A stretch of DNA of 11,486 bases, from assembly GCA_009782025.1 (NCBI GenBank), contig WQUQ01000195.1, positions 1-11,486 of the forward strand. The letters are read 5' to 3'. The DNA is from Desulfobulbus sp. GTDB taxonomy: Bacteria > Pseudomonadota > Gammaproteobacteria > Burkholderiales > Rhodocyclaceae. The notes beneath the pieces were generated by a model. That model was not told the origin of the DNA. It ran no database searches and was given only the letters and a program-made list of their open reading frames with translations. The translations under genes were made by a program, and so were the position numbers. Shown piece after piece: positions 1-5,812 of the stretch (its first letter is position 1; every line of letters begins with the position of its first letter).

Positions 1-132
1 ATCCGTGCGATTGCCTCAATACCTTTACGTGACTCGCGCCACGTCGCATCAAGACACCCACACCTATCGGTTGTCCAGGTTGTTAAAGAACTCCCTCCAC
101 CTCGCCTCAACCAAGGGTCAAAGCAGCAGAGA
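1..132 (-). other. 5' leader of an rRNA operon (16S leader, partial)
   Basis: Read on the minus strand, this stretch begins about 7 nt after a strong promoter and contains GTTCTTTAACAA at 80-91, a boxA-like antitermination element of the type found in bacterial rrn leaders and spacers. It is followed by GGACAACCGATAGGTGTGGG, which resembles betaproteobacterial rrn leader sequence. No start of 16S rRNA is reached before base 1, so the rRNA gene must lie further left. The promoter directly upstream favours a 16S leader over a 16S-23S spacer. The boxA and promoter are seen directly; the assignment to an rRNA operon is from memory of such leaders. Confidence 0.7.
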
Positions 133-138
133 AACGAA

Positions 139-167
139 ATTATGACCTGCCAACAAAAAACCGTCAA
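139..167 (-). promoter_or_regulatory. sigma-70 promoter of the rRNA operon (P1-like)
   Basis: On the minus strand a -35 box TTGACG (162-167) is separated by exactly 17 bp from a -10 box CATAAT (139-144), each matching the consensus at five of six bases. Transcription would start near 132 and run left into the boxA-containing leader. The strength of the match and the following leader fit an rrn promoter. I see no clear A/T-rich UP element upstream of the -35 box. Confidence 0.7.
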
Positions 168-173
168 GCGGTT
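155..173 (-). terminator. possible weak terminator behind the ParA gene, overlapping the rrn -35 box
   Basis: The minus strand reads AACCG-CTTGA-CGGTT followed by six T (run at 155-160). This is a 5-bp stem with a 5-nt loop and a T tract, 67 nt after the ParA stop codon. The stem is short, so termination efficiency is uncertain. The hairpin includes the TTGACG -35 hexamer of the downstream rrn promoter. Confidence 0.35.
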
Positions 174-239
174 CGAGGGAAATTTCTGCTCTCGGTTTTC
201 AGCCCCGGCCCCGGCGCATCAATGGGGAAAGGCTTTTGG

Positions 240-857
240 CTATTGTTCCAGCCATTCGAGCAGCGGCGCCCACTGCTCGGCATCGCGCCGGTGGCGGGCG
301 CGCGGCGGGTCGAAAATGCTGGCGCCGGCAGCGGCGACGTTGACGTAGTTCTGGGTATTGCGCAGATAGGCGACGATGGGAATGTCGAAATGCTTGAGGA
401 ATTCCTCAAGCATGCCGGCCGCCCGGGTTCTCGGGTCGACACGCATGGCGACGATGCCGACCTTGCCGCGTTGACCGCGAATTTCGTTGCGTATTGCGTT
501 GAGGAAATCCTCGGTCGCCGCCATGTCGAAAACGGACGGAACCAGCGGCACCAGGACTTTATCCGCGGCGCGCAGATAATCCGAGAGCTTGTAGCCCTGC
601 AACCCGGCCGGCGCATCGACGACGACCCAGTCGGCCTCGCGCGGCAGGCCAAGGGAGATCTGGTTGCCGGCGTAATAGCCGGTGACGGGCGGCAGGGCCG
701 GGTCGCGGAAGGCCATCCAGCGCAATGCCGACTGCTGGCGATCGAGGTCACACAGGGTCGTTTTGCGCCCCTGGTTGGCGAAATAACCGGACAGGTTGGT
801 CGCCAGCGTCGTTTTCCCCGCTCCGCCTTTGGGATTTGCCACCAGGACTGCACGCAT
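240..857 (-). CDS. ParA/MinD-family P-loop ATPase (short, solitary)
   Basis: This 205-residue protein is a cytoplasmic ParA-type ATPase. It has a deviant Walker A motif KGGAGKTT at residues 10-17 with the signature lysine K10, a CDLDRQQSA motif near residue 37 (the DxDxQ/G switch of ParA proteins), and a Walker B-like VVVDAPAG near residue 78. The length fits the short ParA type without an N-terminal DNA-binding domain. No ParB or centromere-like repeats are visible nearby, so a role in plasmid or chromosome partition is not supported; such orphan ParA proteins position diverse cargo. The start follows a good ribosome site (AAGGGAG, 6 nt before ATG) and a promoter at 887-915. It is divergent from the IclR-family gene and reads toward the rRNA operon. 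It appears to be a host gene, not part of the phage late operon. Confidence 0.85.
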   Translation of the reverse strand: MRAVLVANPKGGAGKTTLATNLSGYFANQGRKTTLCDLDRQQSALRWMAFRDPALPPVTGYYAGNQISLGLPREADWVVVDAPAGLQGYKLSDYLRAADKVLVPLVPSVFDMAATEDFLNAIRNEIRGQRGKVGIVAMRVDPRTRAAGMLEEFLKHFDIPIVAYLRNTQNYVNVAAAGASIFDPPRARHRRDAEQWAPLLEWLEQ

Positions 858-886
858 GTCGAACTCCCTTGAATTTTTGTCAGCGC

Positions 887-915
887 ATTATATTCGGCGT
901 GCTCAAGAACGTCAT
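887..915 (-). promoter_or_regulatory. promoter of the ParA gene
   Basis: On the minus strand a perfect TATAAT (887-892) lies 17 bp downstream of ATGACG (910-915, four of six matches with an intact TGAC core). Transcription would start near 880 and give a leader of about 23 nt before the ParA start at 857. On the plus strand the same bases read TATATT (889-894), a possible -10 for the divergent IclR-family gene, but I find no good -35 for it. The overlap would let a bound regulator control both directions. Confidence 0.6.
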
Positions 916-917
916 AG

Positions 918-1784
918 ATGCATAGAATGCTGGCTTCCAACACTGAGTCGATCATGGTGAGCAAAATTGCGGGTGACCGCCAGGGCATTCAATCCATCGA
1001 GGTCGGGTTTCGTCTGTTGCGCGTGCTGTCGGCCACGAACCGGCCGATGATGTTGCGCGACATCGCCAAGGGAGCCGGCATGCCGGCGGCCAAAGCGCAT
1101 CGTTACATGGTCAGTTTTCTGCGCATCGGCATTGTCGAGCAGGATCCCGCCAGCGGTCGCTATGATCTGGGCGCTTATGCCCTGCAACTCGGCTTGTCCG
1201 GCTTGAACAGACTGGACCCGATCCGGCTCTCTGGCCCCATCCTCGAAAGCCTGTGCGAAGAAATCGACGAGACGGTGGCCTTGGCCGTATGGGGCAGCCG
1301 TGGCGCGACCATCGTGCGCATCGTCGATTCGGGCGCGCCAGTCACCATCACGCTCCGCCACGGGGCCGTGCTGCCGTTGTCCAGATCGGCGACCGGGCGC
1401 GCCTTTTCGGCCTTCTTTCGCTCGCCGTTCCTGAAGAAATTGCTGGATGAAGAATTGCGGGAAACCGCCAAAAGCAGCAAGACCAGCATCACCGCGGTTC
1501 GTCGGCAACTGGAAAAGACCCTGGCGGACATCCGTGCCCATGGCATTTCGCGGGCGACCGGAAGTCATACACCGGGCATCAACGGATTCAGCGCGCCGGT
1601 CTATGACCACACCGGCGGTATGGTGGCCAGCATCACCGCGCTGGGTACGGCCGGAGATTTCGATGCCGAATGGGGCAGCCCGGTCGCCAAGACCATGCTG
1701 GCCGCGGCGGATGAACTATCGCGGCGCCTGGGTTTTGGCAGCATGGCGGAAACCCATGGTGCCCCCGAACGGAATCGAATTTGA
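918..1784 (+). CDS. IclR-family transcriptional regulator, C-terminus running into a tRNA fragment
   Basis: This 288-residue protein has the two-domain layout of IclR regulators. A winged helix-turn-helix occupies about residues 25-90 (GIQSIEVGFRLLRVLSA, then LRDIAKGAGMPAAKAHRYM). An effector-binding domain at about 105-270 has the motifs GAVLPLSRSATGRAFSAFF and INGFSAPVYDHTGGMVASI. It would bind DNA as a dimer or tetramer; its ligand cannot be read from sequence. The start is uncertain: ATG 918, 927 or 954 are in frame and none has a strong ribosome site. ATG 954 (MVSKIAGDRQGIQ) is close to the usual family start. The last ten residues, THGAPERNRI, are translated from the antisense of a tRNA 3' end, so the C-terminal tail may have been altered by integration of the element. 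The gene is host-side and divergent from the ParA gene. Confidence 0.88.
   Translation: MHRMLASNTESIMVSKIAGDRQGIQSIEVGFRLLRVLSATNRPMMLRDIAKGAGMPAAKAHRYMVSFLRIGIVEQDPASGRYDLGAYALQLGLSGLNRLDPIRLSGPILESLCEEIDETVALAVWGSRGATIVRIVDSGAPVTITLRHGAVLPLSRSATGRAFSAFFRSPFLKKLLDEELRETAKSSKTSITAVRRQLEKTLADIRAHGISRATGSHTPGINGFSAPVYDHTGGMVASITALGTAGDFDAEWGSPVAKTMLAAADELSRRLGFGSMAETHGAPERNRI
1757..1779 (-). other. tRNA 3'-end fragment, candidate attachment site (att)
   Basis: On the minus strand these 23 nt read as T-loop TTCGATT (1773-1779), the 3' half of a T-stem CCGTT (1768-1772), the 3' acceptor strand CGGGGGC (1761-1767), discriminator A and CCA (1757-1759), all with exact tRNA spacing. The bases 5' of the T-loop do not pair with CCGTT and no D or anticodon arm follows, so the tRNA is not complete. 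A lone 3' tRNA fragment is the usual mark of the distal end of an element integrated in a tRNA gene. The orientation predicts host DNA on the left, the element on the right and the complete tRNA at the far right end. From 1785 to 1906 I see no gene; a small hairpin (TCGCG-CTGG-CGCGA, 1878-1891) lacks a T tract. Confidence 0.55.
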
Positions 1785-1906
1785 CGTATTTGCGGCGGTT
1801 TTCGGCTGATATGGGGGAATTTTGGGGAGTCTGATCGAGAATCTGCGAGTTAAAACAGCCCTGCATTTGTTTCCATCTCGCGCTGGCGCGAAAGAGATTT
1901 CACAGA

Positions 1907-2446
1907 TCATGGCGAGTTACTGGACTCATCAAAACGCCTCAGCGCGTCGATCCGGCCCCGGCAGGCGTCGTACTGGGTTTTGGCGTTTCTGGCCCAGAGG
2001 GCGATGTCTCCGTCGGTGGCAAAACGCCCGACATCGGGATCGGCGGTAGTGGTGGCATGGGCATGAGCAATGTCGCGGGCGGGCGCGGACAGGGCGCTGC
2101 CAGCGGTGCGGGCGGCGTCGTGGTCGTTGAGCAGGCGCACAATGTCAGCAGTGAGACACAGACGGCCAGACGTGATCTTTCTGAGTACATCGTCCTTTTC
2201 CTTTCCCATTCGGTTGGCTTCGGTTTCCAGTTCCAGCGCGCGGGCGGCGAGGCGCTCGCCTTCCCGTTCGATGCGGATAACTTCCTCGGCGATCTGGCTC
2301 GCGGCTTCTGCGGAATCCTTGTTTTCCTGATGCCAGGCGGCCTCGATGCGGGTGATTTCGCTGTTGAGACGGTACCCTTGGATGATCCAGCCGCTGCAAA
2401 AGCTGGATACGGCGATGGAGAGGGAGATGATCAGGTTAGGACTCAT
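1907..2446 (-). CDS. Rz: Rz-like inner-membrane spanin (i-spanin)
   Basis: This 179-residue protein has one N-terminal transmembrane segment (about residues 4-25, LIISLSIAVSSFCSGWIIQG) without a cleavage motif. A charged, coiled-coil-like stretch rich in Glu, Arg and Lys follows (about 30-95), then SGRLCLTADIVRLLN, a motif common in Rz proteins, and a C-terminal region with Cys. Rz anchors in the inner membrane and joins Rz1 in the outer membrane to fuse the two membranes at the last step of lysis. The ATG overlaps the end of the endolysin gene by 11 bp and follows GAGG at 6 nt. It is the last gene of the late operon, with the Rz1 gene embedded within it. The identification rests on topology, position and the nested lipoprotein rather than on strong sequence identity. 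Confidence 0.82.
   Translation of the reverse strand: MSPNLIISLSIAVSSFCSGWIIQGYRLNSEITRIEAAWHQENKDSAEAASQIAEEVIRIEREGERLAARALELETEANRMGKEKDDVLRKITSGRLCLTADIVRLLNDHDAARTAGSALSAPARDIAHAHATTTADPDVGRFATDGDIALWARNAKTQYDACRGRIDALRRFDESSNSP
1939..2190 (-). CDS. Rz1: Rz1-like outer-membrane lipoprotein spanin (o-spanin), embedded in Rz
   Basis: This 83-residue protein is read entirely inside the Rz gene in its +1 frame, the arrangement known from phage lambda. It has a basic N-terminus (SERSR), a short hydrophobic stretch LAVCVSLLTLCAC and a lipobox LCAC ending at Cys20. The predicted mature part is about 64 residues and very proline-rich (about 20 Pro in the whole protein), as is typical of Rz1. 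The lipidated protein would sit in the outer membrane and bind Rz through the periplasm. An AGGA 8 nt before the ATG supports separate translation. Cys at the -2 position of the lipobox is unusual, and Cys18 is a less likely alternative lipidation site. Confidence 0.8.
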   Translation of the reverse strand: MYSERSRLAVCVSLLTLCACSTTTTPPAPLAAPCPRPPATLLMPMPPLPPIPMSGVLPPTETSPSGPETPKPSTTPAGAGSTR

Positions 2447-2990
2447 TTATGGCCTCATGACACAATGCAGCACGCGCCCACGCCCGTTTCCAGACGCCGA
2501 CGCAGACCTTGTTGCCGGGGGTGGCGCAATCGAAACCGCGCACGAAGCGGTAGCGCTCGTAGAAATCGCAGTGCTCCGGCCAGCGCCCGGCGCGGGCGAG
2601 CGCGAGGAGACTGGAGCGATTCCAGGTTGCACAACCGAATTGATGCACGAAATCGGCGGCCAGATCGAAGAGCGCCGGATCAGTCTCACAGTCCGGGCAG
2701 GAGCGGCGGACGCAGGCGGCATCTTCGGCCAGCGCCAGCGAGAATTCATGGATGGCCTTCTCGACGGGCAGCCGGTCGCCCGCCTGCACGCGCTCGCCGG
2801 TGCTTGGGTAATAGGTCAGGCCACCGACATCGAGGGTCGGCGGGTCGCCCTTGACCGGGATGATGGCCCGGGCCTCGGTGGCGCCGGTGGCCGGGCCGCC
2901 CTCGTGCTGGAGGGTGAAGGCGACGCCGGCGGCGGTGAGGGACGCGACCAGGCCCCAGACGATGCCGCTGGATGGTTTCCGCTCAGTCAT
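2436..2990 (-). CDS. phage endolysin, GH24 lysozyme-like, probable SAR type
   Basis: This 184-residue protein is a probable peptidoglycan-cutting lysozyme. A weakly hydrophobic Gly/Ala-rich N-terminal helix (IVWGLVASLTAAGVAFTL) is followed at once by HEGG, so the catalytic Glu would lie just outside the membrane segment as in signal-anchor-release (SAR) endolysins. The body keeps GH24 features: GDPPTLDVGGLT, ERVQAGDRLPVEKA, DFVHQFGCATWNRSSLLALA and VCVGVWKRAWARAALC. The likely catalytic Asp and Thr are in GDPPT, giving a Glu-Asp spacing of about 18 residues and Asp-Thr of 2, unlike the E-8-D-5-T of T4 lysozyme. Eight Cys suggest disulfide-controlled activation. ATG 2990 is preferred (GGA at 8 nt, 8-bp overlap with the holin-like gene); ATG 2999 is the in-frame alternative. 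Confidence 0.8.
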   Translation of the reverse strand: MTERKPSSGIVWGLVASLTAAGVAFTLQHEGGPATGATEARAIIPVKGDPPTLDVGGLTYYPSTGERVQAGDRLPVEKAIHEFSLALAEDAACVRRSCPDCETDPALFDLAADFVHQFGCATWNRSSLLALARAGRWPEHCDFYERYRFVRGFDCATPGNKVCVGVWKRAWARAALCHEAINES

Positions 2991-3204
2991 GCCCGGCATC
3001 CGTGATTCGGCGCTGGTGGTTCTCGGCCCGGACGCGCTCCTGGCGGCGCCGGTCGATGATGTCCCAGGCGAAGCGATAGACGAGATGCGCCATCATCATC
3101 AGGGTGTAGACCAGGGTGACGACCATGACCATTTTGTCGATGTTGCCGAGGAACATATCGAGTAGCGATACCGTGACTGGCGGCGCGACCTTGGCGACGT
3201 TCAT
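2983..3204 (-). CDS. putative holin, small single-helix membrane protein
   Basis: This 73-residue protein starts MNVAKVAPPVTVSLLDMFLG. It has one transmembrane helix at about residues 24-46 (MVMVVTLVYTLMMMAHLVY) and a strongly basic C-terminus (DRRRQERVRAENHQRR). Short proteins with an APPV-type N-terminus, one helix and a basic tail are common holins in betaproteobacterial phages. The place directly before the endolysin fits a role in membrane permeabilisation that triggers the SAR endolysin. ATG 3204 is chosen because AGGA lies 7 nt upstream; ATG 3234 (83 residues) is an in-frame alternative four bases after the upstream stop. The class of holin cannot be settled from sequence alone. Confidence 0.68.
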   Translation of the reverse strand: MNVAKVAPPVTVSLLDMFLGNIDKMVMVVTLVYTLMMMAHLVYRFAWDIIDRRRQERVRAENHQRRITDAGHD

Positions 3205-3237
3205 GGAGATTTCCTGTTGAGGGTCTAGGGTCATTTT

Positions 3238-3582
3238 TCAGCCTTTGTGTACCCCCTTCGGGTCAATGGCATCGAGCAGCGCCGAGCGGATCGCCAACGC
3301 GAGCTTTTGCCGCCAGCCCGCCGCGCCGTTCGAGAGACGCCAGAGGCGGCCCGATAGCGTCCATTCGCGCGGCGGTTCGAGGAACAGCGCCGAGCCGACG
3401 ATGACGTTCACGAACAGATCGAGCGCCAGACCGAAGGCCAGCGACGGGTAGCCAAAGACCTTCATGGCCGGGGTCAGGAGGCCGGCATCGCGCACCATCT
3501 TGAGGCGCATGGCGGCGGTGTAGAAGATCCACAGCAGCCAGGGCGCGGCGATGAAAGTGAGGGCCAGTGAGAGATGATTCAT
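3238..3582 (-). CDS. phage membrane protein of unknown function, lysis region
   Basis: This 114-residue protein has two predicted transmembrane segments, about residues 4-24 (LSLALTFIAAPWLLWIFYTAA) and 46-69 (LAFGLALDLFVNVIVGSALFL). The motif LFLEPPREWTLSGRLWRLS follows, with a basic amphipathic C-terminal part. I recall similar two-helix proteins with an LExPREW-type motif in betaproteobacterial phages, next to lysis or tail genes, but no function is known to me. It starts 12 nt after the gpD stop with GGAG 6 nt before ATG, so it belongs to the late operon. It could be an antiholin or a second holin; topology and position are the only support. Confidence 0.72.
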   Translation of the reverse strand: MNHLSLALTFIAAPWLLWIFYTAAMRLKMVRDAGLLTPAMKVFGYPSLAFGLALDLFVNVIVGSALFLEPPREWTLSGRLWRLSNGAAGWRQKLALAIRSALLDAIDPKGVHKG

Positions 3583-3594
3583 GTGTCGCTCCAG

Positions 3595-4641
3595 TCAGTA
3601 TCCCGACGGGTCGGAAAGCGCCAGGATGGCCCCCGGCCCCTTCTTTTTGCCGACCTTGCTTTTGCCGCCGTTGCCGGCATTCAGGTTGATGCGGGTGATC
3701 CAGGCCGACTTGTCGAAATTGTGCTCGACCGATTCGGCCAGATACGCCCCATCGACATCCCGCTTGATGCCGTCCAGCCGTATCCATTGCTCTGCTCCGA
3801 TGTCGGCCCGCCCGCGCATCAGTTCGACTTTCCCGGACATGGTGGCCCGGTTGAGCGATTCGATGCGGCTTTTCGCGGCGGCTTCTGCCGCTGCCGGATT
3901 CGGGTAAATGTGCCGCTCGGTATAGTTCGGCCCGTCCTCGCCGTTCGGGTTGCCCTCGAGGTGGACGATCCGTCCGCCCGTCCTGTTGTTGTGCCAGGCG
4001 GCGGAAACCGAGCCGTAGGCGGGGCGATCCGGGAAGGTCATGCGGTAACTCGCCAGATCGGAACGGACGAGTTTGATTTCCGGCATGGGCCGGCCGCTGC
4101 CGGCCTTGCCCTCGCCGCGCGGGGCGACGATCAGCTTTTTGTCCTTGATCGTTGCCGTCGCGCCGTGGTCGCGGGCGATGCGCGTGATGAAGTGCATGTC
4201 CGATTCGTTCATCTGATCGGCGCGCGGCACCTTCGCCTCGACGCTGCATTGCGGCTGATAACCGTTGTTCCTGGCAATGTCGGCCACGATGGCCGAGAGG
4301 TCGGTGTTTTCCCAACTCGCGCGCTTCTGGCTCTTCATCGTTTCCGCGATGTCGAGCGGCTTGGCGCGGATGACGAGGGTTTGCGGCGGCCCGGAAACCT
4401 CGATCTCGTCGACGCGGTATTTCCCGAGAAACGACAGGTCTTCTCCGACATAGCCGAGGCGCACGTCCAGATTCACGCCCTTGGCCGGAAACGCCACCGC
4501 GCCATCGCGGTCGTCAATCGTCAGTTCACACTCGTCGGATTCGAGGCCCGGCTTGTCCGTGAGGCGTATCGAGAGCAGACGGTCACGGATCAGCGCCGTG
4601 ATGTCCGCATCGTTAGCAAGAATCTGAAAATCCGGTTTCAC
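3595..4641 (-). CDS. D: tail baseplate hub protein, P2 gpD-like (late control protein D family)
   Basis: This 348-residue protein resembles phage P2 gpD, the hub at the tip of the tail tube and counterpart of T4 gp27. Family features are the N-terminal DITALIRDRLLSIRLTD, ESDECELTIDD, the beta-rich WENTDLSAIVADIARNNGY, the conserved QMNESDMHFITRIARDHGA and a C-terminal domain ending DGAYLAESVEHNFDKSAWIT. The length is close to the usual 350-390 residues. The start is a GTG, 3 nt after the gpX stop, preceded by GGAG at 7 nt. The name 'late control' is historical; the protein is structural, and its assembly follows U and X. The very C-terminus is Lys/Gly-rich (GGKSKVGKKKGPG), which is ordinary for a flexible tail. 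Confidence 0.93.
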   Translation of the reverse strand: MKPDFQILANDADITALIRDRLLSIRLTDKPGLESDECELTIDDRDGAVAFPAKGVNLDVRLGYVGEDLSFLGKYRVDEIEVSGPPQTLVIRAKPLDIAETMKSQKRASWENTDLSAIVADIARNNGYQPQCSVEAKVPRADQMNESDMHFITRIARDHGATATIKDKKLIVAPRGEGKAGSGRPMPEIKLVRSDLASYRMTFPDRPAYGSVSAAWHNNRTGGRIVHLEGNPNGEDGPNYTERHIYPNPAAAEAAAKSRIESLNRATMSGKVELMRGRADIGAEQWIRLDGIKRDVDGAYLAESVEHNFDKSAWITRINLNAGNGGKSKVGKKKGPGAILALSDPSGY

Positions 4642-4644
4642 CGT

Positions 4645-4851
4645 TCAACTCCACAGCTTGATGGGCTTTTCGACTGGCCGTTGCAAATCCGGCAGGACGA
4701 TGATGACCCCGGCGCGGTAGGGTTGCGGCTGGGCAGAGAGGCCGGGATTCTGGTCGATGACCGCCTCGACCGTCCCATTCAGATGCCCGTATTCGGCAAA
4801 GCAAAGGGTGTCCAGCCGGTCGCCGTCAGACGTTTTGATAGTCCGCGCCAT
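4645..4851 (-). CDS. X: tail protein X, LysM-like (P2 gpX)
   Basis: This 68-residue protein matches the small gpX family: an N-terminal TSDGDRLDTLCFAEYG, a middle EAVIDQNPGLSAQP and a C-terminal VIIVLPDLQRP. These correspond to the LysM-like fold expected to sit at the baseplate near gpD. It overlaps the 3' end of the U gene by 26 bp, and its ribosome site is weak (CTGGAA well upstream), which suggests translational coupling to U. It is followed by D after 3 nt. The family is small but distinctive and the order U-X-D is the usual one. Confidence 0.9.
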   Translation of the reverse strand: MARTIKTSDGDRLDTLCFAEYGHLNGTVEAVIDQNPGLSAQPQPYRAGVIIVLPDLQRPVEKPIKLWS

Positions 4852-5779
4852 AGCGTTCGAATTCCAGGGTGAAGGTCTGTTTGCGCGTCATCCCGTCCGG
4901 GAAGAAATACTCCTGATCCTCGTCGATCTTGCCGAGATACCAGGTTCCCAAGGCTTCGCCGTAGCCGGTGGTGAGGATGAGTGGTTCCATGCGGTAGCCG
5001 ATGGCGCGCAGCTTTTCCAGTTGCCCGGCGCCGGCCCTTTGCGTAAAAATCACGCCAGCCAGAGACAGGCGCTCGCTTCCCTTGGCGACCGCCTGCAAGG
5101 CGGGCCGCCGGGTCAAACGCTCCTGACTGGCGATGCTGTAATTGGTCTCGCGCTTCAGGCGGTCGTACCCGGATGTGTTCAGGTTGAAGAAATAGCTCTC
5201 GCCCGACGGCGCGGTGAGAATCAGAAGGTGCGCGTGAGCGCCGCCGGATTCCGGGATGCTGGCGGCAAAGCCTTCGTCGAGGCGATCCGGGCTGGCCGCC
5301 GTGCTCTCGATGGGGGTCAGCGACGGCAGCCCCGGCGGGTTGGTCGTCGCCTCGAACAGTTTTTGCGTCCTGTCGGCAACGCCACGAATATCGGCGAGCG
5401 AGGACGCCATGGCGCTGCCGATAGCGGCGAATGCCTGTTGCTTGATGGCGGCTGCGATCATGCCGGCGTCGCTTCTGATCTGGTCGGCCAAGGTGTCCAG
5501 CCGAACAACGGACAGGTCGACGGACGAGAGCGAGCGGGCGACAGCGGACGCATCCGCAATGCCCGCCGCGAACCGGTTCCCGGCGCTGGCAAGGGCACTC
5601 GACGCGGCGCCGATGTCGACGACGGCGGCGGCTTCACGCTCGGCAAACGAGGCGCGCAGCCGTTCGAGGTCATCTGCCGTGCGCGGTACGCCGTCATCGG
5701 CGGCGGCGACGATCCCGGACAAACGGCGGGCTTTCTCCGTTGCCGAGGCAAGGAGCGTGGCGGCGTCTTGAATGGTCAT
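4826..5779 (-). CDS. U: tail protein U-like, with a long N-terminal extension
   Basis: The C-terminal part (about residues 183-312 of 317) matches the P2 gpU family, a tail protein acting near the tube terminus or baseplate. It has HLLILTAPSGESYFFNL, TSGYDRLKRETNYSIASQER, RLSLAGVIF, the turn GYGEALGTWYLGKIDEDQ and the final FFPDGMTRKQTFTLEFER. P2 gpU alone is about 160 residues. The first 180 residues are an Ala/Ser/Asp-rich, mostly helical region with no motif I recognise, followed by a Pro/Ser linker at about 147-165. The gene follows T only after an interval of 649 bp that holds a small minus-strand gene and a plus-strand gene. Its own ribosome site is weak (AGG at 9 nt). X overlaps its 3' end. 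Confidence 0.85.
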   Translation of the reverse strand: MTIQDAATLLASATEKARRLSGIVAAADDGVPRTADDLERLRASFAEREAAAVVDIGAASSALASAGNRFAAGIADASAVARSLSSVDLSVVRLDTLADQIRSDAGMIAAAIKQQAFAAIGSAMASSLADIRGVADRTQKLFEATTNPPGLPSLTPIESTAASPDRLDEGFAASIPESGGAHAHLLILTAPSGESYFFNLNTSGYDRLKRETNYSIASQERLTRRPALQAVAKGSERLSLAGVIFTQRAGAGQLEKLRAIGYRMEPLILTTGYGEALGTWYLGKIDEDQEYFFPDGMTRKQTFTLEFERYGADYQNV

Positions 5780-5796
5780 ATTTTATGGCCTAGCAT
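5768..5796 (+). promoter_or_regulatory. possible promoter of the RPDGLGG-repeat gene
   Basis: TTGAAT (5768-5773) and TAGCAT (5791-5796) are separated by 17 bp, each matching the sigma-70 consensus at four of six bases. The start point would fall near 5803, leaving only about 10 nt before the ATG at 5813, so the fit is marginal. Only 33 bp lie between the U start and this plus-strand gene, so the promoter must overlap the start of U. Confidence 0.25.
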
Positions 5797-5812
5797 CCAA
5801 TAGGGAGGCTGT

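Noticed and set aside
222..872. Plus-strand open frame opposite the ParA gene
   Set aside because: The minus strand has Walker motifs, a ribosome site and a promoter; this frame has none.
918..1784. IclR-family gene as the prophage repressor
   Set aside because: It lies on the host side of the tRNA fragment, and phage repressors of P2-like elements are of other families; a metabolic regulator is more likely.
1757..1830. A complete tRNA gene on the minus strand
   Set aside because: Upstream of the T-loop nothing pairs with the T-stem half, and no anticodon arm, D-arm or 5' acceptor strand can be found.
1878..1891. Terminator at the end of the late operon
   Set aside because: The stem is 5 bp with a tetraloop and has no T tract on either strand.
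1822..2049. Plus-strand open frame at the element edge
   Set aside because: It would need a TTG start, lacks a ribosome site and is mostly antisense to Rz.
3574..4872. 432-residue plus-strand open frame
   Set aside because: It mirrors the whole gpD gene and part of X. The minus frame has clear family motifs and ribosome sites, while this one is Arg/Gly/Val-rich with no recognisable domain.
4757..5803. 348-residue plus-strand open frame opposite gpU
   Set aside because: Composition is that of a GC-rich shadow frame, and the gpU family match on the minus strand is clear.
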